From Thiomonas delicata (lineage in GTDB: Bacteria; Pseudomonadota; Gammaproteobacteria; Burkholderiales; Burkholderiaceae_C), in assembly GCF_900088825.1 (NCBI RefSeq), contig NZ_LT592170.1:1957471-2021470 (forward strand): a DNA stretch of 64,000 bases, given 5' to 3'. A program made the position numbers and the translations under genes. The notes under the pieces were generated by a model, which saw only the letters and a list, made by a program, of their open reading frames with translations, ran no database searches and was not told where the DNA came from. Positions 1 to 8,599 of this stretch are shown in pieces (within the stretch, counting starts at the first letter, position 1; the number at the start of each line of letters is the position of its first letter).

Positions 1-312
1 TGGCTGTAGTTTCCTCCTGGGTGGTGTGAAATTTGCGCGTGACCAAATTCCCTGCATTTAGATGTCTTATCCGGGAACTGCAATGAGTATAGGGACGTTT
101 TTTTCATGCTTCCCGGAGTATTAGGGTTTGTCCAGGGTAGGGCAAACACGGATTTCGGTGCGATTCGATTGACCCTGCTCAAGGGGCCGCCCCATACTTG
201 CCGCTACCGTGCGCGTTTGCGCTGGAGACGGTGTACTTGGGCGTGGGATGGGCGCTGCCTTGCGCGAGGTCTTGGCCACGCGCTTCAATCGACAAAGCAA
301 AGGAGGCAAGAC
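1..312. other. leader region of sqr, no gene seen
   Basis: I see no convincing gene here. An in-frame ATG at 106 would extend the sulfide:quinone reductase by 69 residues, but that extension is Arg/Trp-rich and unlike the family N-terminus, and the strong Shine-Dalgarno sits at 301-306. A weak inverted repeat (arms 127-133 and 140-146, one mismatch) and a possible promoter lie inside this stretch. Confidence 0.5.
169..198 (+). promoter_or_regulatory. candidate sigma-70-type promoter of sqr
   Basis: TTGACC at 169-174 (5/6 to consensus) is followed after 18 bases by CATACT at 193-198 (4/6). This would put transcription start about 105 bases before the sqr start codon. Judged by eye only. Confidence 0.3.
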
Positions 313-1614
313 ATGGCGCACATCGTTGTACTGGGGGCGGGCATCGGCGGCATGCCGGCGGCGTATGAGGCACGCGATCTGCTGGGCAAGGAGCACCGGA
401 TCACAGTGATCAACGAGGCCGACTATTTCCAGTTCGTGCCGTCGAATCCCTGGGTTGCGGTGGGCTGGCGGTCACGCGAAGACGTGGTGTTTCCCATCGG
501 TCCCTACCTGGAGCGCAAGGGCATCGCGTTCATCGCCCAGCCGGCCACCGGCATCGATCCCGCGGAAAACACCGTCACCCTCCGCAATGGCGACAAGGTC
601 TCGTACGACTACCTCATCATCACCACCGGACCCAGGCTGTCGTTCGAGGAGGTCGAAGGCGCCGGCCCGCACGGTGGATTCACGCACTCCATCTGCACGA
701 TCGACCATGCCGAGAAATGCCATGAGGATTTCGAGCGGCTGTGCGCAAGCCCTGGGCCCGTGATCGTCGGGGCGATGCCGGGCGCGAGTTGTTTCGGCCC
801 CGCCTATGAATACGCGATGGTTCTCGACGCCGCACTGCGCAAGAAAAAGCTGCGCAGCAAGGTGCCCATGACGTTCGTCTCCGCCGAACCCTATATCGGC
901 CACCTGGGGCTGGATGGCGTCGGCGACTCCAAGGGCATCATGGAACACGAGTTCCGCGACCACGACATCCGCTGGATCACCAATGCCAAGACCACCAGGG
1001 TGGAAGACGGCAAGATGTACGTGGACGAGTTGGACGTCAACGGCAACCTGCTCAAGAAACACGAACTTCCGTTCAGGCACGCCATGATGCTGCCCGCCTT
1101 CAAGGGCGTCGACGCCGTGGCCAAGGTGGAAGGGCTGTGCAATCCCCGCGGTTTCGTCATGGTGGATGCCTACCAGCGCAATCCGAAATACAAGAACATC
1201 TATTCAGCCGGCGTGTGCATCGCCATCCCGCCGGTGGGGCCGACCCCCGTGCCATGCGGCGTGCCCAAGACCGGCTACATGATCGAGTCCATGGTCACCG
1301 CCATCGTGCATAACATCCGGGAAGAACTCGCCGGTCTTCAGCCCACGCACAAGGGCACCTGGCAGGCCATCTGCCTGGCGGATTTCGGCACCACCGGGGC
1401 GGCGTTCGTCGCCATTCCCCAGATACCCCCGCGCGACGTGAACTGGTTCGGCCACGGCCGCTGGGTCCACCTGGCCAAGATCGCTTTTGAAAAATACTTC
1501 ATCCGAAAAATGAAGAAAGGCAATTCCGAGCCCGTCTACGAAAAATATGTGATGAAGCTCATCGGCTTCAAACGCCTGCAAGACAAGGTGATGCATCCGC
1601 ACCACCCATCCTGA
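313..1614 (+). CDS. sqr: sulfide:quinone oxidoreductase (433 aa)
   Basis: Flavoprotein that oxidises sulfide to zero-valent sulfur/polysulfide and reduces membrane quinone. The N-terminus carries the FAD-binding Rossmann motif (VVLGAGIGG, residues 5-13). Cysteines at 128, 160 and 354 sit at or near the places of the three redox/catalytic cysteines known from Acidithiobacillus ferrooxidans Sqr (128, 160, 356 from memory). A PVPCGVPKTGY segment (313-322) and a basic, aromatic C-terminal tail match the quinone and membrane-binding end. Length is normal for the family (about 430). The ATG at 313 is chosen for the perfect AGGAGG at 301-306. It is monocistronic; the next gene converges and a GC hairpin follows. 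Its proximity to soeABC supports a role in energy metabolism rather than only sulfide detoxification. Confidence 0.93.
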   Translation: MAHIVVLGAGIGGMPAAYEARDLLGKEHRITVINEADYFQFVPSNPWVAVGWRSREDVVFPIGPYLERKGIAFIAQPATGIDPAENTVTLRNGDKVSYDYLIITTGPRLSFEEVEGAGPHGGFTHSICTIDHAEKCHEDFERLCASPGPVIVGAMPGASCFGPAYEYAMVLDAALRKKKLRSKVPMTFVSAEPYIGHLGLDGVGDSKGIMEHEFRDHDIRWITNAKTTRVEDGKMYVDELDVNGNLLKKHELPFRHAMMLPAFKGVDAVAKVEGLCNPRGFVMVDAYQRNPKYKNIYSAGVCIAIPPVGPTPVPCGVPKTGYMIESMVTAIVHNIREELAGLQPTHKGTWQAICLADFGTTGAAFVAIPQIPPRDVNWFGHGRWVHLAKIAFEKYFIRKMKKGNSEPVYEKYVMKLIGFKRLQDKVMHPHHPS

Positions 1615-1686
1615 GGGGCGGATGGGCTGGGCGCGGTTCACCGACCCGGAGCAAGGTTTCCGCGGCGCCGGTGTCGTTGGTCGGAT

Positions 1687-1720
1687 CGGCCCGCCCGTCG
1701 TGAAACGACCGGGCGGGCCG
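1687..1720. terminator. GC-rich hairpin between convergent genes
   Basis: CGGCCCGCCCGTCG (1687-1700) pairs with 1706-1720 with one bulged base across a short tgaaa loop. There is no real T-run on either side, so it is a plausible but imperfect intrinsic terminator serving sqr and the convergent reductase gene. Confidence 0.45.
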
Positions 1721-1752
1721 GGCGTTTGCAAGCCGCTCCTGGAACTTGGGGG

Positions 1753-2862
1753 TTATGCGGCAACCTGCTCCTGGAGCAGGGGATAGTCGGTGTATCCGCG
1801 CTCGCCGCCGCCGTAGAACGTGGCGGTGTCTGGTTTGTTCAGCGCGGCGCCGCGGCGCATGCGCTCCACCAGATCGGGGTTGGCGATATAAGGGCGGCCG
1901 AAGGCCACGGCGTCGGCCAGGCCCTCGTCGAGACGTGCCTGCGCGCTGTCGGCGGTGTAGTTGCCGCAGACGATGAGACGGCCGCCGTAGGCTTGGCGCA
2001 GTTGTTTGCGGAAGTCGGCGGTGAGGGATGGACCGCCGGCCCAGTCGGGCTCGGCCACGTGGATGTAGGCCACGCCGCGGCGGTCGAATTCGCGGGCGAG
2101 ATGGAGGTGGATGGCCTCGGTCTCGGTGTCGGCGATGTCGTGGCGGGTGAAATGCGGCGAAATACGCACGCCCACGCGCTGGCTGCCTGCCACGGCGATG
2201 ATGGCGTCCATCACCTCGAGCACCAAGCGGGCGCGGTTTTCAAGGCTGCCGCCGTAGGCGTCGGTGCGCTGGTTGGTGTTGGTGGCAAGGAACTGCTGCA
2301 GCAGATAACCGTTGGCGCTGTGCAGTTCCAGCATGTCGAAGCCGGCGCGCAGCGCGCGCTCGGCGGCGCGCGCGTAGTCGGCCACGATGCCGGGGAGCTC
2401 GGCGGTGTCCAGGGCGCGCGGCGCGTCGCACGGCACGCGCTTGGGGCCTTCGGGTAGCACGACGAAGGATTCGCCGGTGTCGCTGCGCAGGGCGGACGGC
2501 GCGACCGGGGCCTGGCCGCCTTCCTGCAATGCGCGGTGCGAGATGCGGCCCACATGCCACAGCTGCAAGGCGATGCGTCCGCCCGCGGCATGCACCGCGT
2601 CGGTCACGATTTGCCAGCCGCGCTCCTGCGCGTCGGTGTAGATGCCCGGGGTGAAGGCGTAGCCCTGGCCCTGGCGGCTGATCTGGGTGGCTTCGCTGAC
2701 GATCAGGCCGGCCGTGGCGCGCTGCGCGTAGTAGCGCGCGTTCATCGCATTCGGCACGTCGCCCGGCTGGCTTGCGCGCGAGCGCGTGAGCGGCGCCATG
2801 ACGACGCGGTTGGGCAGTTCGAGGGCGCCCACGCTGAGCGGGCTGAACAGGGTTTTGGACAT
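1753..2862 (-). CDS. nemA: Old Yellow Enzyme-family alkene/NEM reductase (369 aa)
   Basis: FMN-dependent NAD(P)H:ene-reductase of the NemA/XenB branch, acting on N-ethylmaleimide-like enones, nitro-esters and other electrophiles in the cytoplasm. Visible signs are the N-terminal LPNRVVMAPLTRSRA segment (16-30), LQLWHVGRISH (99-109), the substrate-binding pair H181 and N184 in LHSANGYLLQQF, and YGGSLENR after it. Length is normal for the family (about 365). A Shine-Dalgarno-like AGGA lies about 8 bases before the ATG at 2862. It is divergent from soeA with a 260-base gap and convergent with sqr. The exact substrate cannot be read from sequence; the symbol is by family resemblance. Confidence 0.88.
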   Translation of the reverse strand: MSKTLFSPLSVGALELPNRVVMAPLTRSRASQPGDVPNAMNARYYAQRATAGLIVSEATQISRQGQGYAFTPGIYTDAQERGWQIVTDAVHAAGGRIALQLWHVGRISHRALQEGGQAPVAPSALRSDTGESFVVLPEGPKRVPCDAPRALDTAELPGIVADYARAAERALRAGFDMLELHSANGYLLQQFLATNTNQRTDAYGGSLENRARLVLEVMDAIIAVAGSQRVGVRISPHFTRHDIADTETEAIHLHLAREFDRRGVAYIHVAEPDWAGGPSLTADFRKQLRQAYGGRLIVCGNYTADSAQARLDEGLADAVAFGRPYIANPDLVERMRRGAALNKPDTATFYGGGERGYTDYPLLQEQVAA

Positions 2863-3122
2863 GGCGGGCTTCCTGGGTTAGGTGGATTCCGATCGGGGCC
2901 GTCTCGGTTTCCGTGAATATTGATTGCTGCAATGCGCAAACCGCAATCCTAGGCATTTGCCGCAAGGCTTGCAGAGGCCATGCCGCAGCAGGTTCGCGCG
3001 ACGCGTGTTAGCCGAGCTGGCGGGTTCCATCGAAAAAACTGCTGACCTTCACCGAAACATTGCGTTGGAATTCATGGCAAACGGGCCTTAGGGTTGAGCC
3101 TCATCGCAATCGAGGGCATTCC

Positions 3123-6100
3123 ATGGCCTGGATCACCGACCGCATCGACCGGATCTTCTCCAACGGCGAACCGCTGCACGACCCCATCGCCAAGCCGCCC
3201 GGCGAGGTCGAAGTCAAGTCCACCACCTGCTACATGTGCGCCTGCCGCTGCGGCATCAACGTGCATGTGCGCGACGGCGAGGTGCGCTTCATCGAGGGCA
3301 ACCCGAACCACCCGCTCAACCATGGCGTGATCTGCGCCAAGGGCTCGGCCGGCATCATGAAGCAGGTTTCTCCCGCGCGCCTGACCCAGCCTCTGCGCCG
3401 CAAGCCGGGCAGCGAGCGCGGCGCCGGCGAATTCGAGCCCATTTCCTGGGACGAGGCCTTCGCCATGCTGGAAAGCCGGCTGCGCCACCTGCGCGCGACC
3501 GACCCCAAGCAGTTCGCCCTGTTCACCGGGCGCGACCAGATGCAGGCGCTCACCGGCCTGTTCGCGCGCGAGTTCGGCACGCCCAACTACGCCGCGCATG
3601 GCGGTTTCTGCTCGGTGAACATGGCCGCCGGCATGATCTACACCACCGGCGGCAGCTTCTGGGAGTTCGGCGGCCCGGATCTCCAGCAGTCCAAGCTGTT
3701 CGTCATGATCGGCACCGCCGAAGACCATCACAGCAATCCGCTGAAGATGGCGCTGTCGGATTTCAAGCGCGCGGGCGGACGTTTCATTTCCATCAACCCG
3801 GTGCGTACCGGCTATTCGGCCATTGCCGACGAGTGGATTCCGATCCGCCCCGGCACCGACGGCGCGCTGTTCCTCGCCATCACGCATGAGTTGCTGCGCA
3901 CCGGGCGCTTCGACGATGCGTTCGCCGCGCGCTACACCAACGCCGCGCAACTGGTGCGGGTGCAGCCGGGGCACCCGGACGACGGCATGATGGTGCGCAA
4001 CCCCGCTGCGCCCGAGGTCAACCCCGATGCCCCGCTCAACGCCTGGTGGTGGGACGAGGCCGCTGGCCGGCCCGTCGCCGCCTGGAGCGAAGGCGTGCAG
4101 CCGGCGCTGTTCGGCCGCTACACCATGCCCGACGGCACCCCGGTGGCGACGGCGCTCGAGTTGCTGCGCGAGCGCGTGGCCGAGTGCACGCCAGCGTGGG
4201 CCGAGGACATCACCGGCATCGCCGCGTCCCGCATCGCGCAACTGGCGGCGGAAATGGCCGAGGCCGCGCTCGACCAGGCCTTCGATCTGCCCCAACCCTG
4301 GACCGACTGGTGGGGCCGGGAGCACGACACCGTGCGCGCCCGCCCGCTGGCCTTCCACGCCATGCGCGGCCTGGCCGCGCATTCGAACGGGTTCCACACC
4401 ATTCGCGCGCTGGCCATTTTGATGAGTCTGCTGGGCACCATCGACGTGCCCGGGGGATTCCGCCACAAGCCGCCGTATCCCAAACAGGTTCCGCCCGGCG
4501 TGCGCACCGCAAAGAGCTGGGACGACATCAAGCCCAACACGCCGCTGGCCGGTTCGCCCCTGGGCTGGCCCGCCGGGCCCGGTGACTTGATGGTGGACGA
4601 CGATGGCCGCCCGATGCGCATCGACAAGGCGTTCTCGTGGGAGTACCCGCTGGCGGCGCACGGGTTGATGCACAACGTCATCACCAATGCCTGGCGCGGC
4701 GATCCCTATCCCATCGACACCCTGCTGATCTTCATGTCCAACATGGCGTGGAACTCGGCCATGAACACCCAGCGCGTGCGGCGCATGCTGACCGACAAGC
4801 GCGCGGACGGCGAGCACCGCATTCCCTTCCTGGTGGTGTGCGACGCGTTCCATTCCGAGATGACGGCGTTCGCCGATCTCGTGCTGCCCGATACCAGCTA
4901 TCTGGAACGGCACGACGCCATGTCCATGCTGGACCGGCCGATTTCCGAGTACGACGGCGCGATGGACTCGGTGCGCGTGCCCGTCGTGCCGCCGCTCGGG
5001 CAGTGCAAACCGTTCCAGGACGTGCTGATCGAATTGGCTTCGCGCCTGCAGTTCCCGGCCTTCACGCGGGCCGACGGCAGCCGCAAGTTCAAGGACTACA
5101 CGGACTTCATCGTCAACTACGAAACCGCACCGGGTTCGGGCATCGGTTTCCTCACCGGCTGGCGCGGCGCGGACGGCAGCAAGAGCCTGCGCGGCGAACC
5201 GAATCCGAATCAGTGGGAGCAGTACGCCAAGCACGACTGCGTGCATTTCACGCCCATCCCCGAGGCCATGCGCTATATGCGCGGCGTCAACCGCGACTAC
5301 CTGCGCTACGCCAAGGAGAACGGCTGGCGCAAGCGCGACGACCCGGTGGTCATCGCTATTTACTCCGAGGTGCTGCAGAAATTCCGCCTTGCCGCCCAAG
5401 GGCAGCGACCCGGGCGGCAGCCTCCGGCCGAACTGCGCGAGCGCGTTGCCCGGCATGGCGATCCGCTGCCGTTCTGGGCACCTCCGCTGGAGCATGGCGC
5501 CGTCGATCTGGGGAAGTTTCCGCTGGCCGCGGTGACCCAGAGGCCCATGGCCATGTATCACGCCTGGGACTCGCAGAATGCCTGGCTGCGCCAGATCCAC
5601 GGCCACAACCGGCTTCACGTGCATCCCAGGACCGCACAGGCCGCAGGCATCGCCGACGGCGGCTGGATGTGGGTGGAGTCGCCCTGGGGCCGGGTGCGCT
5701 GCGTCGCCCAGTATTCCGAGGCCGTCGAGCCCGGCACGGTGTGGACCTGGAACGCCATCGGCAAGTCCAGCGGGCTGTGGGGCCTGCATCCCCATGCCGA
5801 CGAGTCCCGCCGCGGTTTCCTGCTCAATCACCTGATCACCGACGAGCTTCCCGGAGATGCCGGAACCTTGTCGAACAGCGATCCCGTCACCGGTCAGGCC
5901 GGTTGGTACGACCTGCGCGTGCGTCTCGCCCCAGCCGGAGCGCCGCGGGACGACGAGGCCATGGCGGGGGATCACTACGCCGACGTGCACGGCGAGCCGC
6001 TGCCCGCTGCGGGCGACGCGCTCGCCCTCCATTCCGAAACCACCTGGCCGCGCCACAGCGCGCCGCAGCCAGCGCCGGGGCAGCATCCCGGCATGCACCG

Positions 6101-6188
6101 CGTCTCGAGCGGCGCGGCCCATGTGCTGCAGTATTTCGCCGGACGCGGTCGTCGCGGCAAGACCACCGAACAGGAGACACCCACATGA
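3123..6188 (+). CDS. soeA: molybdoprotein subunit of sulfite dehydrogenase SoeA-type (1021 aa)
   Basis: Catalytic subunit of a membrane-bound, cytoplasm-facing molybdenum enzyme of the complex iron-sulfur family. In sulfur oxidisers SoeABC oxidises sulfite to sulfate. The N-terminus has a [4Fe-4S] site, CYMCACRC, with a fourth Cys in VICAKG. There is no twin-arginine signal, as expected for cytoplasmic Soe and unlike periplasmic PsrA/PhsA. Cys163 in HGGFCSVNM is at the place of the Mo-ligating Cys of polysulfide-reductase-type enzymes. The C-terminal third holds the molybdopterin-dinucleotide domain. The ATG at 3123 is preferred for its GAGGG and lack of homology upstream. Its TGA overlaps the ATG of soeB, so translation is coupled. 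Polysulfide or thiosulfate reductase is the alternative, but the missing Tat signal and the sqr neighbour favour Soe. Confidence 0.85.
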   Translation: MAWITDRIDRIFSNGEPLHDPIAKPPGEVEVKSTTCYMCACRCGINVHVRDGEVRFIEGNPNHPLNHGVICAKGSAGIMKQVSPARLTQPLRRKPGSERGAGEFEPISWDEAFAMLESRLRHLRATDPKQFALFTGRDQMQALTGLFAREFGTPNYAAHGGFCSVNMAAGMIYTTGGSFWEFGGPDLQQSKLFVMIGTAEDHHSNPLKMALSDFKRAGGRFISINPVRTGYSAIADEWIPIRPGTDGALFLAITHELLRTGRFDDAFAARYTNAAQLVRVQPGHPDDGMMVRNPAAPEVNPDAPLNAWWWDEAAGRPVAAWSEGVQPALFGRYTMPDGTPVATALELLRERVAECTPAWAEDITGIAASRIAQLAAEMAEAALDQAFDLPQPWTDWWGREHDTVRARPLAFHAMRGLAAHSNGFHTIRALAILMSLLGTIDVPGGFRHKPPYPKQVPPGVRTAKSWDDIKPNTPLAGSPLGWPAGPGDLMVDDDGRPMRIDKAFSWEYPLAAHGLMHNVITNAWRGDPYPIDTLLIFMSNMAWNSAMNTQRVRRMLTDKRADGEHRIPFLVVCDAFHSEMTAFADLVLPDTSYLERHDAMSMLDRPISEYDGAMDSVRVPVVPPLGQCKPFQDVLIELASRLQFPAFTRADGSRKFKDYTDFIVNYETAPGSGIGFLTGWRGADGSKSLRGEPNPNQWEQYAKHDCVHFTPIPEAMRYMRGVNRDYLRYAKENGWRKRDDPVVIAIYSEVLQKFRLAAQGQRPGRQPPAELRERVARHGDPLPFWAPPLEHGAVDLGKFPLAAVTQRPMAMYHAWDSQNAWLRQIHGHNRLHVHPRTAQAAGIADGGWMWVESPWGRVRCVAQYSEAVEPGTVWTWNAIGKSSGLWGLHPHADESRRGFLLNHLITDELPGDAGTLSNSDPVTGQAGWYDLRVRLAPAGAPRDDEAMAGDHYADVHGEPLPAAGDALALHSETTWPRHSAPQPAPGQHPGMHRVSSGAAHVLQYFAGRGRRGKTTEQETPT

Positions 6189-7138
6189 CCCAGCTCGCCC
6201 TGGTCATCGACCTCGACGTCTGCGTCGGCTGCCATGCCTGCGTCACTTCGTGCAAGCAATGGAACACATCGAGCGCGGCGGGCCCGCTGAGCGACCACGA
6301 TCCCTACGGCCCCGAGACGTCTGGCGTGTTCTTCAATCGGGTCCAGACCTTCGAGGTCGGCCAGTATCCCGACACGCAGGTGGTGCATTTCCCCAAAAGC
6401 TGCCTGCACTGCGAGGAGCCGCCCTGCGTGCCGGTGTGCCCGACTGGCGCCTCGTACAAGCGCAAGGAGGACGGCATCGTGCTGGTCGATGCCGACAAGT
6501 GCATCGGCTGCAAGTACTGCGCCTGGGCCTGTCCCTACGGCGCGCGTGAGTTCGACGAACAGCGCGGCATCATGACCAAGTGCACCTTGTGCGTGGATCG
6601 CATCTACGACGAGAGCACGCCACCCGAGCGGCGCAATCCCGCCTGTGTGAATGCCTGCCCCACTCACGCCCGCCTGTTCGGCGACGTGCACGACCCCGAC
6701 TCCGACATCTCGCGCGCCATCCGCGAGCGCGGCGGCTATGCGCTCATGCCCGAGCTCGGCACGCGTCCCGCCAACCAGTATCTGCCCAGGCGCGCCATGG
6801 TCGCCGCGGGAACGCAGTCGGGCTCGGCCCAGTCGACGCCGGCGCCTGTGACGCGCGGAAATTCCGCGCACGACGGCGGCGAGTCGGCGGCGGCCGCCGA
6901 ACTGGTGCGCGAATCCGAGACCATCCTGGCACGTCTTTTCGGTGGCCTGCGCGGGAAAGCGCGCAAACGTGCGCAGCCGGCGCCCGGGGCGTTGCAGCTG
7001 CCGAAGGCCGCGCAGTCCTGCGCCTGCGGTGCAGGGCAGGGCGGGTGCGCCAGTGCGAAGCCGGCGGGGCCCGGCCTTGGCGGTCAGCTTCCCGCGGCGG
7101 CCGGCCTGCCGGTGTCGCGCCTTTTCGCGGAGGGTTGA
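6185..7138 (+). CDS. soeB: iron-sulfur electron-transfer subunit SoeB-type (317 aa)
   Basis: Ferredoxin-like subunit carrying electrons from the Mo site to the membrane subunit. Four [4Fe-4S] cysteine groups are visible. The first is C13-C16-C19-C23; then come CLHCEEPPCVPVC, CIGCKYCAWAC and CTLCVDR with CVNACP. The fold ends near residue 205. After that there is an unusual Ala/Gly-rich tail of about 110 residues with three more cysteines (279, 281, 288), not found in typical DmsB/PsrB-type proteins. AGGAGA precedes the ATG, which overlaps the soeA stop by four bases. Confidence 0.88.
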   Translation: MTQLALVIDLDVCVGCHACVTSCKQWNTSSAAGPLSDHDPYGPETSGVFFNRVQTFEVGQYPDTQVVHFPKSCLHCEEPPCVPVCPTGASYKRKEDGIVLVDADKCIGCKYCAWACPYGAREFDEQRGIMTKCTLCVDRIYDESTPPERRNPACVNACPTHARLFGDVHDPDSDISRAIRERGGYALMPELGTRPANQYLPRRAMVAAGTQSGSAQSTPAPVTRGNSAHDGGESAAAAELVRESETILARLFGGLRGKARKRAQPAPGALQLPKAAQSCACGAGQGGCASAKPAGPGLGGQLPAAAGLPVSRLFAEG

Positions 7139-7140
7139 GC

Positions 7141-8073
7141 ATGCGTCCAGCCTGGTCTGTGCTGTTTCTCACCACCCTCATCGGTTGCGCGCAGGGTCTC
7201 GCCGTGGCGTTGGCCCTGGCCGTCCTGGGCCTGTTCGGCGGTCCGGGTGCGGCACGCGTGGCTGGCGGCCCGGGCTTGCTCATGGTGCTGGCCCTGGGCG
7301 TGGTCGCGCTGATCGCGTCTTTCCTGCACCTCGGCAGGCCCGAGCGAGCTTGGCGCGCCGCGGCCATGTGGCGCACGTCCTGGCTATCGCGCGAGGTCAT
7401 CGTGCTGCCGGCCTTTCTCGGCGTGGCCGCCTTGTGCTGGCTGTGGCTGAGCCGGTTGCACGCCTGGCCCGTCTGGCTGGCGCTGGCGCTGCTGGCAGGT
7501 TGCGGCACGCTCTGGGTCTGCACGGCGATGATCTATGCCGGGGTGCGCTTCATTCGCGAATGGGCCACGCCGCTGACCCTGTTGAATTTCGTGTTGATGG
7601 GCCTGGCCTCGGGCTTCGCGCTCGCTGCGGCGCTGTTCGCCGCGCTCGGGCTACCGGCGGCCGAACTCGCCGGCTGGGCTCTGGGCTGGACGCTGCTGGC
7701 CTTTTTGGGCCGCATGGCCGCGCTCTTGCGCACGGCGCGTCTCGTACCGGCCGGCAGCCTGCAGACGGCCATCGGCGTGCGCAGCAAGCGCATCGTGCAA
7801 ATCTCGCGCGGCTTCACGGCAGGCAGCTTCAATCTGCACGAGTTCTTCCACGGGCAGCCGGAGGCGGTGGTGCGCGGCGTGCAGGGCGGTTTCGTTCTGC
7901 TGGGGTTCATCGTTCCGCTGGCCCTGCTCGGCGCGGGGCTCGGCGCCAGCCGGCCGCTGCCCTGGTTTGCCCTGGCCTGGCTGGTGCAGATGGCCGGACT
8001 GCTGGCGGAGCGCTGGCACTTCTTCGCCCAGGTGAATCACCCGCAGAACCGCTACTACGCCGCGGCGCATTGA
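7141..8073 (+). CDS. soeC: membrane anchor subunit SoeC/DmsC-type (310 aa)
   Basis: Polytopic quinone-interacting anchor of the SoeABC complex, DmsC family. About eight hydrophobic helices are seen. The first is LFLTTLIGCAQGLAVALAL at residues 9-27, and the N-terminus FLTTLIGCAQGL is typical of DmsC-like subunits. RPERAWRAA and HPQNRYY near the termini recall conserved DmsC residues. GGAGGG lies 7 bases before the ATG, only two bases after the soeB stop, so the three soe genes form one operon. The last gene of the operon may be the small protein that follows. Confidence 0.85.
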   Translation: MRPAWSVLFLTTLIGCAQGLAVALALAVLGLFGGPGAARVAGGPGLLMVLALGVVALIASFLHLGRPERAWRAAAMWRTSWLSREVIVLPAFLGVAALCWLWLSRLHAWPVWLALALLAGCGTLWVCTAMIYAGVRFIREWATPLTLLNFVLMGLASGFALAAALFAALGLPAAELAGWALGWTLLAFLGRMAALLRTARLVPAGSLQTAIGVRSKRIVQISRGFTAGSFNLHEFFHGQPEAVVRGVQGGFVLLGFIVPLALLGAGLGASRPLPWFALAWLVQMAGLLAERWHFFAQVNHPQNRYYAAAH

Positions 8074-8127
8074 ACGAATTTTGCCGTGCGACATTCTCAA
8101 GGCGCAGGTTTGGCCTGGAGGATGCCG

Positions 8128-8565
8128 ATGTCGTTCACCCGTTTCGTGCTGCGTTCTGTCTTGGTGTGCCTCGTCGCGGGGCCGGCTTTGCCCGGGCTGG
8201 CCACGGCGCGGGCATCGCCGGCTCCGCCTCCGGCGCAGGCTGGCTGTGACGGCGGTGCGGGCTCGCCGGCGATTTGTGCCGCCGCCCAGCTCAAGGCCTT
8301 GAACGCGACGATGCGCAGGCTCTATCGCGCGGAGCTGGCGCGCACCCAGGGGACCATCGCCGAGCGCCGGCTGATCCATGCGCAGAACCAGTGGCGGCGC
8401 TATGCCAACGCGGATTGCATGTTCAGCCATGGCCCGCGTCGCGATGGCGGTCCTGCCTGGACGCAGCGCGAGGATGATTGCCTGGCCGCGCATGTGCGTC
8501 GGCGCATCGCCCGGCTGCGTGCCGAAGCCGATTGCCGGCCCGGAGATTGCCCGCCGCCGCGTTGA
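8128..8565 (+). CDS. small secreted LprI/DUF1311-like protein (145 aa)
   Basis: Short exported protein with a hydrophobic signal (FVLRSVLVCLVAGPALPGLA) and paired cysteines in the mature part. The stretch IHAQNQWRRYANADC followed by DDCLAAHVRRR resembles the LprI/DUF1311 domain found in some lysozyme inhibitors and many uncharacterised periplasmic proteins. The ATG at 8128 is chosen because GGAGG sits six bases before it; an ATG at 8122 is too close. It lies 54 bases after soeC on the same strand and could be cotranscribed. Its role with the sulfite enzyme is unknown. Confidence 0.6.
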   Translation: MSFTRFVLRSVLVCLVAGPALPGLATARASPAPPPAQAGCDGGAGSPAICAAAQLKALNATMRRLYRAELARTQGTIAERRLIHAQNQWRRYANADCMFSHGPRRDGGPAWTQREDDCLAAHVRRRIARLRAEADCRPGDCPPPR

Positions 8566-8599
8566 GACGTGCTCTGGCCAGGGAACCGCGCGGTGCGGC

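Noticed and set aside
106..312. N-terminal extension of Sqr
   Set aside because: No similarity to family N-termini, and the perfect AGGAGG is placed for the ATG at 313.
3072..6122. Open frame of about 1000 codons antisense to soeA
   Set aside because: His/Gly/Ala-rich composition typical of the opposite strand of GC-rich coding DNA, with no motif or ribosome site. soeA on the other strand is certain.
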